Shown here one piece after another: positions 23,610 to 35,404 of a DNA stretch of 64,000 nt. The stretch's first letter is position 1. Each line of letters starts with the position of its first letter. Position numbers and translations under genes: made by a program. The notes under the pieces are model-generated. The model had not been told where the DNA came from and searched no databases. It worked only from the letters and a program-made list of their open reading frames with translations. The stretch covers positions 5,394,001-5,458,000 of the forward strand of contig NC_046683.1 in NCBI RefSeq assembly GCF_009870125.1, in the 5' to 3' direction. Origin of the DNA: Drosophila pseudoobscura. Its lineage: Eukaryota > Arthropoda > Insecta > Diptera > Drosophilidae.

Positions 23610-26330
23610 TTGGAATATTGGTCGTTAGATGTAATAGGAATAGACGCACTGCGGGAACATGACTAAAATTAGAACACAACAGCGCTCGCTCACTCGATAT
23701 TTCCCTCATAACGGTGATGAGGGACTTCTACCATGATAAGGACAAGAAAAAAATCCATGTTCAAACCCCCTATCCAACTCTTGTCCTACCACCCTCAACG
23801 CATTAACCAAAAATTCATTCTGGGCCAATTGCGAACAGCGATACCAAAAAGAGAGCGAGAGAGTATGGGGTTATGCGTTTATCCGATTATGCGTTTATCC
23901 ATAATTTCGTATAAAATAAATGATATGTATACATATTTAAATAAATGATAAGTTACACGATTTTTTCCACTCGCACTCTCTGTATTCTCTCAGTGCTACA
24001 TGATTTCAAAGCCCAAAGTTTGAAAAAATAGCTTAAAAAATTATAAATTTTGAATTTAGAAAGCCTAAAACTTTCAAGACGGTAAGCTGAAGCTACAAAA
24101 AGTTTGGGTTCAATTCAAAGCTGCATTTATCAGCTTTTGAGAATTGTAAAATTTCAATGCAAGCAGGTGTAAGTCAGGTGAAAAAAAAAGCACACAGTTG
24201 AAGTGTTGCATAGCGTTATTAATATTAATTTAATTTGAAGAGCATTGGAGTGTACTATATTTTTTGTCAGGCCCTCTTTAGCCAACATAAATAACCTCGA
24301 TAATGTAAAAAAAAATGGTGTTTTAAAATCTAACCCGCAAGCTGACATGCGTTTTATTTATTGTGTTGAACTGGGGTTTGAACTCTTCCAAGAACTCGAG
24401 GTCATCACTTTGAACCCTGCACTCTACATGGCAGCTTTCCACCGTAACTGCAGCAAGCCCCTCCCTTTTAGCCGTTTATATTTAATCATATTTAATCCCA
24501 CTCCTGCGCCACTTTTAATTTCGGATAGAATGTGGGTGTGTTTTCACTAATTCAATCTGCTCTTTCAATAGGTCATCTGGCTCGTCGACTAAACCCCCGG
24601 GTTTTTGGCGAATGGAGATTATCGCAGCTGCAACTTGCATCTACGCGATTGGAGAGTCCGTGACAGATATCAAATCAAGTAACTTTAGAGGTACATCAAA
24701 GAAGAAAGCAATATTTATTTAATATTTACTTATTACTAAAATCAATAAAAGATGTTTTCCACGATAGACCAGTGTGCCGTGGCACACGCTTTGCTCAACA
24801 ATGGTCTACACGATTGATGTCCTCACCGCCCATAAAGTATACTCGTATTTGTAAGAATGTATGTTCTTTGTTTGGCATTGGCAGCAAAGAACCCAATTTG
24901 TGGTACACTTGATCTTTGATTTTAAATGTTGAATTGAATTGTTGAACATTTTCCGCAGTATTGTGAACTATTGCGAATGGACTTCAGGAACATGTTTGAA
25001 TCTAGATACGTGGCGATGGGCAAGCCGTTCGATGGAGCCTGCCTGTATGTATACATTTTGCGATATTTAGATTTTTCGGTCGAGCCGTTTGGAAGGAGTT
25101 CAAGCACAAACTTTATATATCAGATTTACAAAGATATCGACCTTAAATAAGCCAAGCCCATAAGTTCTTGTTATAGTTGTTATTTTCCTATTTCCTTATC
25201 GCTTCATCATATTCTTTTTTTTTACCACAATTCAGGTCAAGTTGGAACTACGAAAACCGCGTACACGATGGATTTCATTGCTTGAATTTCAATGCCTTTC
25301 TTTTCCTAAAATATAAAAATAAGCACAAGAGTCAAAAGCAGAGTATACAAAAATATAAAAAATCCCGAAAGCATCAAAATGAGGATTAGCTTAAAAAGCT
25401 TTTTTTTTTTTTAAAAATAACAAAATTTGGCCAAACTTTAAAAAATGTATGCGTTTAAAATGATACTTAATTCTTTTCAAAAATATTGATAATGATTTGA
25501 AAAATATTAAAATCGGTTCCGTAGACAGCTTTTTAATCTTCAGCTTCAATCAATAAATAAATACAAAATTATAAAATTTATTTTTAAAACTGGATAAATA
25601 TTTTTAATTTATTTTATTTTTTCCTCAAAAATAATTATTATATTACTATTTATTATTAATAATAAAACTCAAAAAATTTGTGTTTTCATTCAAGAATATT
25701 TTCTTAAAAATAATGAATAACTATTATTGTGTGATTTTTGAGATATATGTATGTACCTTATAACCATTACGATCCCTGATCATAAGTAATATATTTCTGC
25801 ACAAAATATCTGTACATAAACCCTGGTGTCTTACTCCAGCAAATCAGCACAATTTGTCCTAAACTTGTTGCGGCGACTATATCTCCATATTTTTGTATTT
25901 GACGCGCGGAAAAAACCATTTTTAGCATTTAAAATTCAGGTGAATTCGCACAAAAAGAATATACACTTGAACAGCATCAAAGATCATGAGCTACAATTTG
26001 TATGTAATGTGATTCTTCTCTGATTCCCTCGGATATAGGGCTTTCTGTTATGGCACTCACAGATCAGATTATTTTGCCTTAACTGAAGATGGCAAGCAAA
26101 AATATTTTATATGAGATTACTGATTAACAACAACTAGCTTTTTATGGTTTATTAAAACGATCTAATGAAAAAGATACTTTACAGCTATATGAAAAATAAT
26201 TATCGTGTGTTATGAAACACCAGAAGGCGTTCGGGAATGAACAAAATTATAAATAATTAAATACATGTTTAGATTGGATGGTTTTTTTTATGTTTTATAC
26301 TGCTTCATGTTCTATGCTTTTGGTATTACT
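23610..26330. other. AT-rich intergenic DNA downstream of Grip84
   Basis: No convincing gene. 25500-25740 is extremely AT-rich. Another member of the loose AT-rich repeat lies at about 24045-24090. The part just left of 26336 should hold the Grip84 3' UTR. Confidence 0.35.
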
Positions 26331-26335
26331 TTGAA

Positions 26336-29300
26336 TCAGCCCATGGCATCTTTGACGCAAAGCTTTTCCATTTGATCGGAGTAGAAGGCGTTGAAGTTGA
26401 TGCGGTGCACCAGATTCATGAAACGATCGGCGGTGTTCTTCTTGGCCATATTGTTGATTTGCTTGAGAAAAGATATCAGCAGTCCGGTAAATTCCAGATC
26501 AAAGCGTTTTACGCGCTCTGAAAACGTATCTGTCGGATCCAACGAGCTCTCGAACTGGCAGAAGTAATAGAAATTTAGTTGAGCATTTTAATTTTTGTAT
26601 TTTTCAAGATCGAAAATATTTAAACGCGTAAATTTAAAAGTAAGTCCTTGGTAAGTAAGGAAGAACTACGCTCTGGATTTGATATACTCGTGAAGTTAAA
26701 ACAATAAAACTATATCTTAGAAAAAGCCTGTTAGGCTGCAAACAAGACCGCTCCCACGCATTACACACAACCATTTATATTTTATAGAAGATGGAAATAA
26801 ATACTTGGCGATTTCGGTGATCTATCGAAACGAAATTGATTACGGCCAAAATAAAAAAGGTTTCTTCATGACTTTTCGAAATTACATATTGGAAGAAATT
26901 TTACCTCCTTATCAAAATAAAAAATATTTTGTTTGAAAAAAATTACGTCGTTTGTATTGAGACACTGTTTGAATAAGCTAGTTCCCAAAAAAAACCCTCT
27001 TATCTAGCGGAACGAAATTAAAATTTTGTACTGGTAAAATCATTTAAAATCCCGCTGATAGATACATAAAAAGTGTCGTGATCTTGTCTTTTATCTCCCG
27101 TTTTTGTGACCTAATTTAAACTTCTGTGGAATAAAATCGGGGCATACATGGACCGGAGAAGAGATTAATCTACTTGAATATAACAGAAAAATCATCTTGA
27201 AGAAAGCTTTTTTGTTTTGGATGTACAGACGATGTTTTGGAATAAATTTAAAAATTGTATAAACGTAGTTTTAATAATTACAGTACATAATATTATCGTA
27301 TATTGTAATTTTTGTTAATTGTTACTGATAATAATAAACGACCTAGTCGAAAAAAATAAATAAAATTACTTTAATTATAAATTAAATAGTGCCTACTAAT
27401 AATTTTTGGTTTTAACTTGACGCAAAACTTTTTCGTTAAAATTTTGTAAATTTTAAAGAAGGTTAACGTAAATAAAGGTCGCTGTTTTATATTTGTTAGT
27501 TTGTTTTTTGTGTTTATTGGTATTTGTCCAAAATTATAGAAAACTAAGTCATCGTGCGCATCTGTTGTAGAGTAAAAATTAAAATTAGAGTGGAAAGTGT
27601 ATATCTATTTTAGGTTGAATATTTCTATGAAAATCTGCTACATTTTGGGATTGATAAAAGAAATGCTTCCCATATTTTACACAACTTAGTCTTTTTATTG
27701 AGTTTTAAATTTGTATTTTAATATACAAATTATCACAGTTAGAAAAAAAAACTATGTTGTTTTCTGTTACTGTTTAAGCAACTTATGCAACAATCAAAAC
27801 AACTTAAAAAGAGAGCATTCAGATATGTATCCAAAGAAGAATTTAGTGAGAAGCGTTATAAATGGCTATTTTCTAAAATAAACATAAATATAAGAAAATA
27901 TGAATGAATAAATCCATATAAAATAGTCACTTCATTACAATTTCTTTAAAAAAAACACACAAATAATGTGGTTTCAGCTGCGGTTCAAATTAACATGCAA
28001 TCCAGATAAATCATTAGCAAAAAAAAAGCAACACAAAAACACTGATACGGAAAAGGCAAGTAGAAATCAGAGCAGCTTTCCATAGCCATTGATGCGTAAT
28101 ACCTGTGGACAATTCGAGTTTCCCTGATCAACGTCGGAGTTATTTGTATTGTCGTCGCTGGAGTCACAGACCATTGACTTGAGCTCAGCGTCGAGGAAAA
28201 AACGCTGCGAGAGCTTTAAGGTCGAATCAAGGGTGTTTGGTTTATATTCAATTTATTGCAGGCAGGCAGCAAGAGAAAGAGAAATGTAAGGAGAGGAGAG
28301 CAGAGGAAAGCGCAGAACATACGCAAACATATATAAACAGGAATAAAACAGTTATCTTTGCAGGGGCAGCACTCAATGGTGCATAGCAATTTGTGAAGGG
28401 TTCTAGTAACAGTCTCACCTGGATAAAGTCACAAAACTTGAGGCAGATCTTGCACAACTTGAATATGGCTCGATTTAGGTGCGAGGACTCAGTCAGCATG
28501 CAGTTCTTGAGGCACGAGTCCAGGAAGTCCTGATGCAGCTTGAGTACATTGTCCACGTTCTCGACCTTCTTCATCTTCTCGATAAAGATGTGCCAGTTGG
28601 GCTCAATGATCTCAATCATCATATAGTACTCCAGGTTCTGTATGGCATTCATCATGCGCTGGCGCAGAGTGAACGCCGATCGATACAGCTCAGCGGCCTG
28701 CGGCGAGAACTTCTTAGCGATAGAGTTTTCCTTCCAAATCCTGCAAGAAATAGCAAAGGCGGCGGCTAAGAAGCGACGTGATCTGGAAGAATAGATCTGG
28801 AATACTCACTTGCAAAGCTGACGCTCGACGTGCTTGCAAAAGAAGAGCTGACGAAACAGCATCTGGTACTTGGAAATGGCGATATGGTTGAGGACGAGCG
28901 AGACAGGCCACTTGACTTCGTAGGTGAAGGCGAAGCACTCGAGACCACTGAGGTCCAGGCGGTCCTGCGACTGCCAGTATTCTTCCTTTTGGTTCATGAT
29001 CTTTGACATCTGTGTAACAAGGTCGTAGGTGAGAAGCTCGCAGTGCAAGTCGTCTTTGTAGGGATCATTACGGGCCGAAGACAGTCTTAATGTAAGACCT
29101 AGCAGATTCTCCAGGGTCATGGGCAGCACCAGATCAACATTCTTAGATAGCTCGTCCTCACAGGCGTCCATAAACTGCATGGTGAAGTCGCCCTGGTTGA
29201 GCAACAAATAATTTTTTACCGACTGCAGATGCCCCATAAGGTCGTTTTCCGTAAGTAGTACGTCAAGCAGCATGCGGGCGGCAAAGTAGTAGGCGTCGTT

Positions 29301-31251
29301 GATTACATACACGTGCCGCTCGTCGGTCGGATCAAGCTGAAGCTCCATTTGCTGGGTGGGCATCACTCGCTTTCCGCACTGTCGGATCACATTCAAGTAC
29401 TTGCCGGTTCGCAGTATCTTGTCCGAGTACTTCTCCAGGAAGGAAGGGATCCGATCGCGACGCACGGTGTAGCGCTTTTCCCAATAATCGTCCGAATAGT
29501 GCTCGGGCAGCTCGCCTTGGTGGACAACCTCGTTGTCCTCCACCAGAAACTCACGGTTGCGGTCTACAATCACTCCTTTCTGGATCCAAAGCTGCAGCAT
29601 TCGCATGTACGGCTCGGCTGCCTGGTGCGTCAGTTTGATCATTATCTGTTGGGCCGCCCTGTCCCCCTCCAGCCGCTTTATCCGCCCGTGCAGATGCGTC
29701 AGCACTGCAGCTCCCTGGAACTCGTTTAGTTGCACATTCACCAACGTCGTCCATAGCTCTTCCATCACCCAGATGGTCGGCTGTAGGTAGTACAGAAGCT
29801 TCTGAACCGTCAACTGCTGCTGCTGCAGCTCCTGCTCAGACTGTACAACCAGCACCTAGAGGGATAACCCATAAAATATACGTTTTAGAGGCGTCAGAAG
29901 ATTTAGTACTGCATACACTTACGTAGAAATCGTTGGTTAGATCTTGGAGAGCCGCATTAAGAGAGTTAACGACCTGCCCGTGGCCATCTGTGGCCGCCAT
30001 CATTTTTTGAATGCCTATAAAGTACGAGGCTAGGGGAAGGATATCCTGCAGCAGCTCTGTTAGCGATTTATCCAGGTGCGCATGGATAGTGAAATATGTT
30101 TCATACTTAGCAATGCCTGTACTGTTCGCATCTGGCGGCAGAGGGACAATAAAGTTCCCTCGAGTGCCACACAGACAATGGATCAGCTCTTTTAGAAGGA
30201 CCCCCTGCTGGCTTTCCAAAGGCAGGGCGCCAAGCTCCGGCAGCACCGTTTTGTTTCCGTCCACTTTGCAGTAATCCCAGAGCATGTGAGTGCGATACTC
30301 ATCCGGCAAACCTGTTGCCGCCGCTAGAACAGAGCTAGTGGAGCTATTGGTCTTAATACTGGCGGAGGACTTCATCAAATTAACTTCTGTACTTCCCAGC
30401 GGACGGTAGTTACTCATAGAACTGCTGGAAACTGCCATCAGCACGCGCTCTTTGATCTGGAGGCAAAGGATATAAATTTTGATTAGATTTAACTAGAGAA
30501 AATGTGGCTATTTGGATAGCTCGCTCTAACCACACTCAAATCGGCGCGTTCTGGATCGGTTTTCTGCTTCTGATGGTACAGTTTTAGATTCTGGTTGCGT
30601 CGTCCAAATAATCCCCCCGTGGAGCGGACTGGGGATACTTCGCTTCTACGACAATTCATGGGAGTTGATGTGGGAATGCTTTGGGACTTTGACAATGTAT
30701 GTATGGCACTATCGTCAGTTAGACTCCTAGTCGACGCACTTGGAGCAAAGCTCGCCAAGGACAAGGCACCGACAGGAGAGCCAGTACTGCTCTGATTGGT
30801 TGCTGAGGGCATTTCAATCTTTGAGTGGCTACCGGCGATATCTTCGCAGCTGAATCGTTCGATGAATACAAGCAGTGCGTACATAGGATCCTTCCTGAAA
30901 GGCAAGGAACGTGAAAAACTAGACACCCAATGAATTATATTAGAATACTGACGTCTTAAGTATATGGGTGACCTCGGTGATCACTGTTTGAAAGTTTGGG
31001 CGCTTTTGGCTGATGGTTGCCAGTAAATGCAGCAGCTCGTTAGATGAGAGACGCTGCTCGTGTGTGGCACGAAAATGCCTCACAATGATGTCTGGCGTGT
31101 ATGGAGCTCTACAAAAAAATTATTTTGGTATTTAGAGTATACTTGCAGAAAAATAGCAATTGCAGTTGTGCACTGATGGGCTCCAATTTACTTACTGAGA
31201 TTCGACAATGAGATTGTGTAGTACCACACGCACTAGATCAACTTTACTCAT
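26336..31251 (-). CDS. Grip84: Grip84, gamma-tubulin ring complex subunit GCP2
   Basis: GCP2 pairs with GCP3 and gamma-tubulin in the small complex that nucleates microtubules at centrosomes and spindles. Eight exons, all joining in frame: 31196-31251, 30953-31108, 30531-30894, 29923-30456, 28810-29855, 28419-28740, 28103-28213 and 26336-26554, giving 935 aa. The protein starts MSKVDLVRVVLHNLIVES. Residues from about 210 cover the GRIP1 (Spc97/98 N-terminal) region. The GCP2-typical block PSFLEKYSDKILRTGKYLN and VIRQCG lies in exon 5, and NQGDFTMQFMD-like and GLECFAFTYEVKWPVSLVLN segments lie in the C-terminal gamma-tubulin-binding region. YQMLFRQLFFCKHVERQLC spans the exon 5/6 junction, and the last exon ends with a conserved FNAFYSDQMEKL. 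Intron 7 (26555-28102) is a 1.5 kb AT-rich outlier with no recognised content. It is divergent from car. Assignment as GCP2 is firm; the fly symbol relies on recalled synteny. Confidence 0.95.
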
Positions 31252-32229
31252 AATGGCGTGGGCGAATTGTTGCTATAATGCATTAAGCAGCGGTAAAATT
31301 ACAACATTCCAATACTAGCAAAAACACAAACACTCATAAATATGCGCTTGAACTGTTCTCAATTGAAAATATCGCGTGCATTTTTTGCGATTAATATATA
31401 TCGTGCAGATTTATTTTGCTATTTTAGAATATCGTTTTGATTTATTTTATCCCACCCAGTTTTATAAGTGTACTTAACAATATCAAAACATAATAAAATA
31501 GTAGGAAAAATGCATTTTGGTCGACCAAATGTTTCGCGGCTAACTTTTAGCTAGAGCTAGCTAGAGTAGCTAGAGGCGGTGTCAGATCCGTAAAAAAATA
31601 CCGATTAATGCTGGAAAAGCAACAGATGGTATTTTCTTGGCGCGAGCGAAATATAGAAATATTCTATCTCTCGTCGACGAACAGGAAGGGTGTGCATACA
31701 TGTTTAGTGCATTTCTTTTCTGCAAGAACGTAAAAAATAACAGGCCCCTGTGACAAATTTGGTTCCTAAATGTCATATGGCCATTAGTCATAGAGCATGT
31801 ACATCTGGTCACACTATGCACAAATGGGGAAAATGATTTAATTTAATTCAAGTACTAATAAAATAAATAGGGGTCAGTGGGCTTTTAGTAGTACTGACCG
31901 GTAAATAAAACCGAAAAGGGAGGAACAGTGTATAATTTCTTCATGATTGACCGGTATTAAAGTGTAGTAAAATACGACCAGTGGTGAAGTACCACTATTA
32001 ATTCACAAATACTTTTAAATATTTTTATTTGTGCCAAAAGTCACAGTTTAGGAACAATTTTGTATGCCTCAGTTCCACCCCCCAGTGATTGCAGCAGGAT
32101 ACCATTACTTGTTGTTAAAAATCTTCATGTGTGTGGGATGCAAAGCATCGTCAACGACCCGAGTGACTAGAATTTGACTCTAATGACACGATAATTACAC
32201 AAATGCGAACACAAAACAGAGCCAGCGAC
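31252..32229. promoter_or_regulatory. Bidirectional promoter region between Grip84 and car
   Basis: The 978 bp between the two divergent start codons must hold both promoters and both 5' UTRs. It includes a Motif 1 core-promoter element (listed separately), a GCTAGAGCTAGCTAGAG quasi-palindrome at about 31550-31575, and near-DRE ATCG-containing phrases at 31365-31440. No other gene is visible. Confidence 0.6.
31806..31816 (+). promoter_or_regulatory. Core promoter Motif 1 (M1BP-type site)
   Basis: TGGTCACACTA matches the Drosophila core-promoter Motif 1 consensus (YGGTCACACTR), typical of constitutively expressed genes lacking TATA. It lies about 0.55 kb from the Grip84 ATG and 0.4 kb from the car ATG, so it could serve either promoter. 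Confidence 0.65.
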
Positions 32230-34124
32230 ATGTTCCCCTACCTGAGGAGTCCAGGGCAGCGCTTTAACCTCCAACTGCTGCAGGAGGCAGCTTACCGTGA
32301 GCTTGTGCAACACCTGGACCGGATCGAGGGCTCGACAATCATCGTGCTGGACGAGGCAATGATTGGACCGTTCGAGCTAGTAACTAAGCCAAAATTCTTT
32401 GCTGACCGAGGCATTAGGCTTGTGGCTCTCAAGCCGGATTTGGTCTTCCCCAAAGATATTAAAAACATCGTCTACGTTTTGCGACCGAGAGTCTCGCTTA
32501 TGGATCAATTGGTGGGTCACGTCAAAGCTTATGGTCAGGTCGGTGGGCGCCAGTTCCATATTCTCTTTGCGCCACGACGGTCTTGCCTATGCGTTAACCA
32601 GTTGCAGAACAAAGGCGTGATCGGCAGCTTCGGGCGCATTGATGAGCTGTCCTGGAGCTTTCTTCCGCTAGATGCGGACGTGGTGACAATGGAGTTGCCC
32701 AATGCCTATCGCGACGTAAGCATCGATGGCGACACAAGCTCTCTGTACCAGGTTGCTATTGGTCTCGTTCAGCTGCAGCGCCTTTATGGCCGCATTCCAA
32801 AGATCTACGGAAAGGGTGTCCAGGCTCAACGCGTCTGGGATCAAGCCAAACATCTGGGAATGGAGGAAAAGTCGCTGTACAACGGCGACAAAGGGGCCAT
32901 CGATCAGTTGATACTACTCGATAGGGGCATCGACCTGCTCAGCCCCCTGGCCACACAGCTCACCTACGAGGGCCTCATCGACGAGTTCTACGGCATTCGG
33001 CAAAACAAGCTAAACCTTCCTGCCGATTTGTTTTCCTCCGATAAGACAGCAGAAGGCCGTAGGCCCGAAGAGCACTTGCTCGAGACTTCGGAGAAGAAAA
33101 CCATCCTGATGCACTCTGGAGAGCAGCTCTATGCGGAGCTGCGCAACAAAAACTTTAACGAAGTGACTAAACTGCTTGCCCGCAAGGCCAGGGAGATCCA
33201 CACCCAGATGCACGCCACATCGCAGGACAAGACCGTGCAGGAGATTAAGTCCTTTGTGGAGAACGTCTTACCCCAGCTGATGGCCCAGAAGAAGTCCACC
33301 TCAGAGCACACGACCATAGCAGGCCTTATCCACGAGCAGGTGAACAATACCACCTTCTCAGACGACCTGGCTGCCGAACAAGAGTTCATGGTCTGCGCCG
33401 ACATTGACAAGCCAAGTGCCTACATCGAGGATAAAATAGCCAGCAAGGCCGACCTACGCAACGTGATGCGCCTTATTTGCTTGCAGTGTGCCGCCGCCTC
33501 CGGTTTGAAGGACAAGCTGTTGAACCACTACAAGCGTGAGGTGGCTCAAGTCTATGGTCTGGAGGTATTGCTCACCTTCAGCAACCTAGAGATGGCAGGT
33601 CTGCTGCATCCGCAGACGGATTCGCGGGCATATGCTGTGCTGAGAAAGGTGGGCAAGCGTATATCTTCAATACCAGAAAATACCTCTAAATTTTGTATCT
33701 TTAATCCTTGCAGACGCTACATCTAACCGTGGAAGATAATGTCGAGGTAGATCCAAAGGACATAAGTTATGTGCACAGCTTCTACGCTCCGCTGACCGCT
33801 CGCCTGGTGGAACTTTCCCTAAAGCCGCTGGGCTGGCAGACACTGAAGAGCCAGATTAACAATCTGCATGGGCCGACCTTCGAGGACTTCCAAGCGCAGC
33901 TAATCGGAATAGGCGGTCGGAACGCGGGCTCCACGGTTAGCGAGGGCTCGCTGCTGCATGTTCCGCGAGTTGTACTAGTCTGCTTCGTAGGAGGATGCAC
34001 GTTTGCGGAGATTGCTGCCCTGCGCTTTTTAGCCGACCAGGAGGATAACAATGTAGAGTTCCTGATCGCCACCACCAAGATCATTAACAAAAACACATTC
34101 CTCGACAGCCTGATGAGCACCTGA
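32230..34124 (+). CDS. car: carnation, Vps33A (Sec1/Munc18 subunit of HOPS/CORVET)
   Basis: Vps33A is the SM-family subunit of the HOPS tether. It binds SNAREs and drives fusion of late endosomes, lysosomes, autophagosomes and pigment granules; fly mutants have dark eyes. Exon 1 is 32230-33648 and exon 2 is 33714-34124, split by a 65 bp intron (AAAG/GTGGGC ... TTGCAG/ACGC), giving 609 aa, close to the family's usual length. I start at MFPYLRSPGQRFNLQLLQ rather than the ATG nine codons upstream, because the family begins at this sequence. Visible features are GTIIVLDEAMIGPFEL-like residues near 40-55, the SM domain 2 segment LILLDRGIDLLSPLATQLTY (about residues 235-255), and the C-terminal VVLVCFVGGCTFAEIAALRF block. 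An AATAAA lies at 34309. No lesion was seen. Confidence 0.96.
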
Positions 34125-34595
34125 ACGCGCCGCTTCGAGGCCTCGTTCACGGCCACTTATCGACTGTGTTTTGGTACGCAATCGGCGCCTTAAAGAGAAG
34201 CCTTTAATGTAGTTTTCCAAAGACTTTCAGCTGTATAAAAATATCCTTCTATCGTCTATTCATATATTAGATTTATACAAAATTGACATGCATAACAATA
34301 AGCATAGCAATAAAACCATGTACATATTTATCAATTTTCTATTAAATATATCTATATTCCAAAGCTAGTTTGTGACGGTCCATTAGGTAGGAAGGCACCC
34401 CTTCGCCAGATAGACTTCGTTCAGATAGTCTCGAATAATAAAAGCATTGAAAGCACTCACGTTTTGTAACCCTTGTAGAATATTTAGCGCCCGATGCAAA
34501 CATCTCTTGACCATGTTTAATTCGATGGGAGTCTTTCGTTTATGTTTCTATGCCCTCTAGTCGCTCAGTTTTAGATCAACATCAAATGAAACCTT
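34125..34595 (+). other. car 3' UTR and intergenic flank
   Basis: AATAAA at 34309-34314 is the likely car polyadenylation signal, followed by AT-rich DNA. A second AATAAA-like motif lies near 34436. Confidence 0.6.
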
Positions 34596-34599
34596 TACA

Positions 34600-35400
34600 T
34601 ACTCGTATGTACTCTTTACTGAAAAAGCAAAAGTCGTTAGGATACGGTCCCTATCATAGAGTACTCGCTGAGATGCACACGACTGATAAGAACCAGAAGG
34701 TATATTCTTGGTCGGCATCCATAGAAGAGCCTATATAAGACCATATATGCACGAGTATTTCAAAATTGTTCCACGCTGCCTTTCACCTCCACAAAGGGCG
34801 GACATCTGCTCGCTCATCTGTTATCTCTCCTCCTCGTCCAGTGTACGCCCCTGCCGCAGTGAGCCAGATACAACGGCCTAATGCTGATTCGTTGGATGCG
34901 AAGAACGAGAGAGGGAGATGTATCGGAATGTGCACACTGCAACTGTGGAAAGAGCATAAAGGGAGTGCTTAAATATATTGCCCAAATTGCATAAATCATC
35001 ATATTACATACATATTTACTGGCTGGGTACTGGACTGAACTCAGTACAGCATTGCGACTGGTTGATTATAAAATCGTTGCGTGGCTGAATCATTGATGAA
35101 ATTTTATGTTTCCAAGTTTCAAGTTAATGATTCACTTTAAGTACAAAAAAAGACTTCTGTGATACAAGTGATTCCAAAATTTCGTGCCGCGTTCTTTAGC
35201 CCCCACAAAGGACGAAAATCTGTGGCATCCGCAATCCTAAAGATTGACGAATCTGTGGCTACGCAACGCCTTTCACGCGCTTGCTGTTCTCTCTCTCTCA
35301 CACACTCTCACGTGCTGTGTGCGCCATCTAGCGGAGGGAAGCCATACTGACTGTGTACCGGGTACAAAGTAGAGCCGCGGCCTTTGCCGCCGCTGCTCAT
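34600..35400 (+). mobile_element. Two DINE-1-like fragments, diverged
   Basis: 34600-35060 is strongly diverged (ACCAGAAGGTATATTCTTGG, CGGCATCCATAGAAGAGC, TTCACCTCCACAAAGGGCGG). 35140-35400 is clearer: CCCCCACAAAGGACGAAAAT, CTGTGGCATCCGCAATCCTA, GTGGCTACGCAACGCC, GCCATCTAGCGGAGGGAAGC, CATACTGACTGTGTACCGGG. Both lie between car and Tao. Confidence 0.7.
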
Positions 35401-35404
35401 TGTT

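Noticed and set aside
30595..30795. 66-codon plus ORF over Grip84
   Set aside because: Antisense shadow of a confirmed coding exon.
32203..32229. Upstream in-frame ATG of car (nine extra codons)
   Set aside because: The family N terminus starts at MFPYLRSPGQ; the extra residues look like translated 5' UTR.
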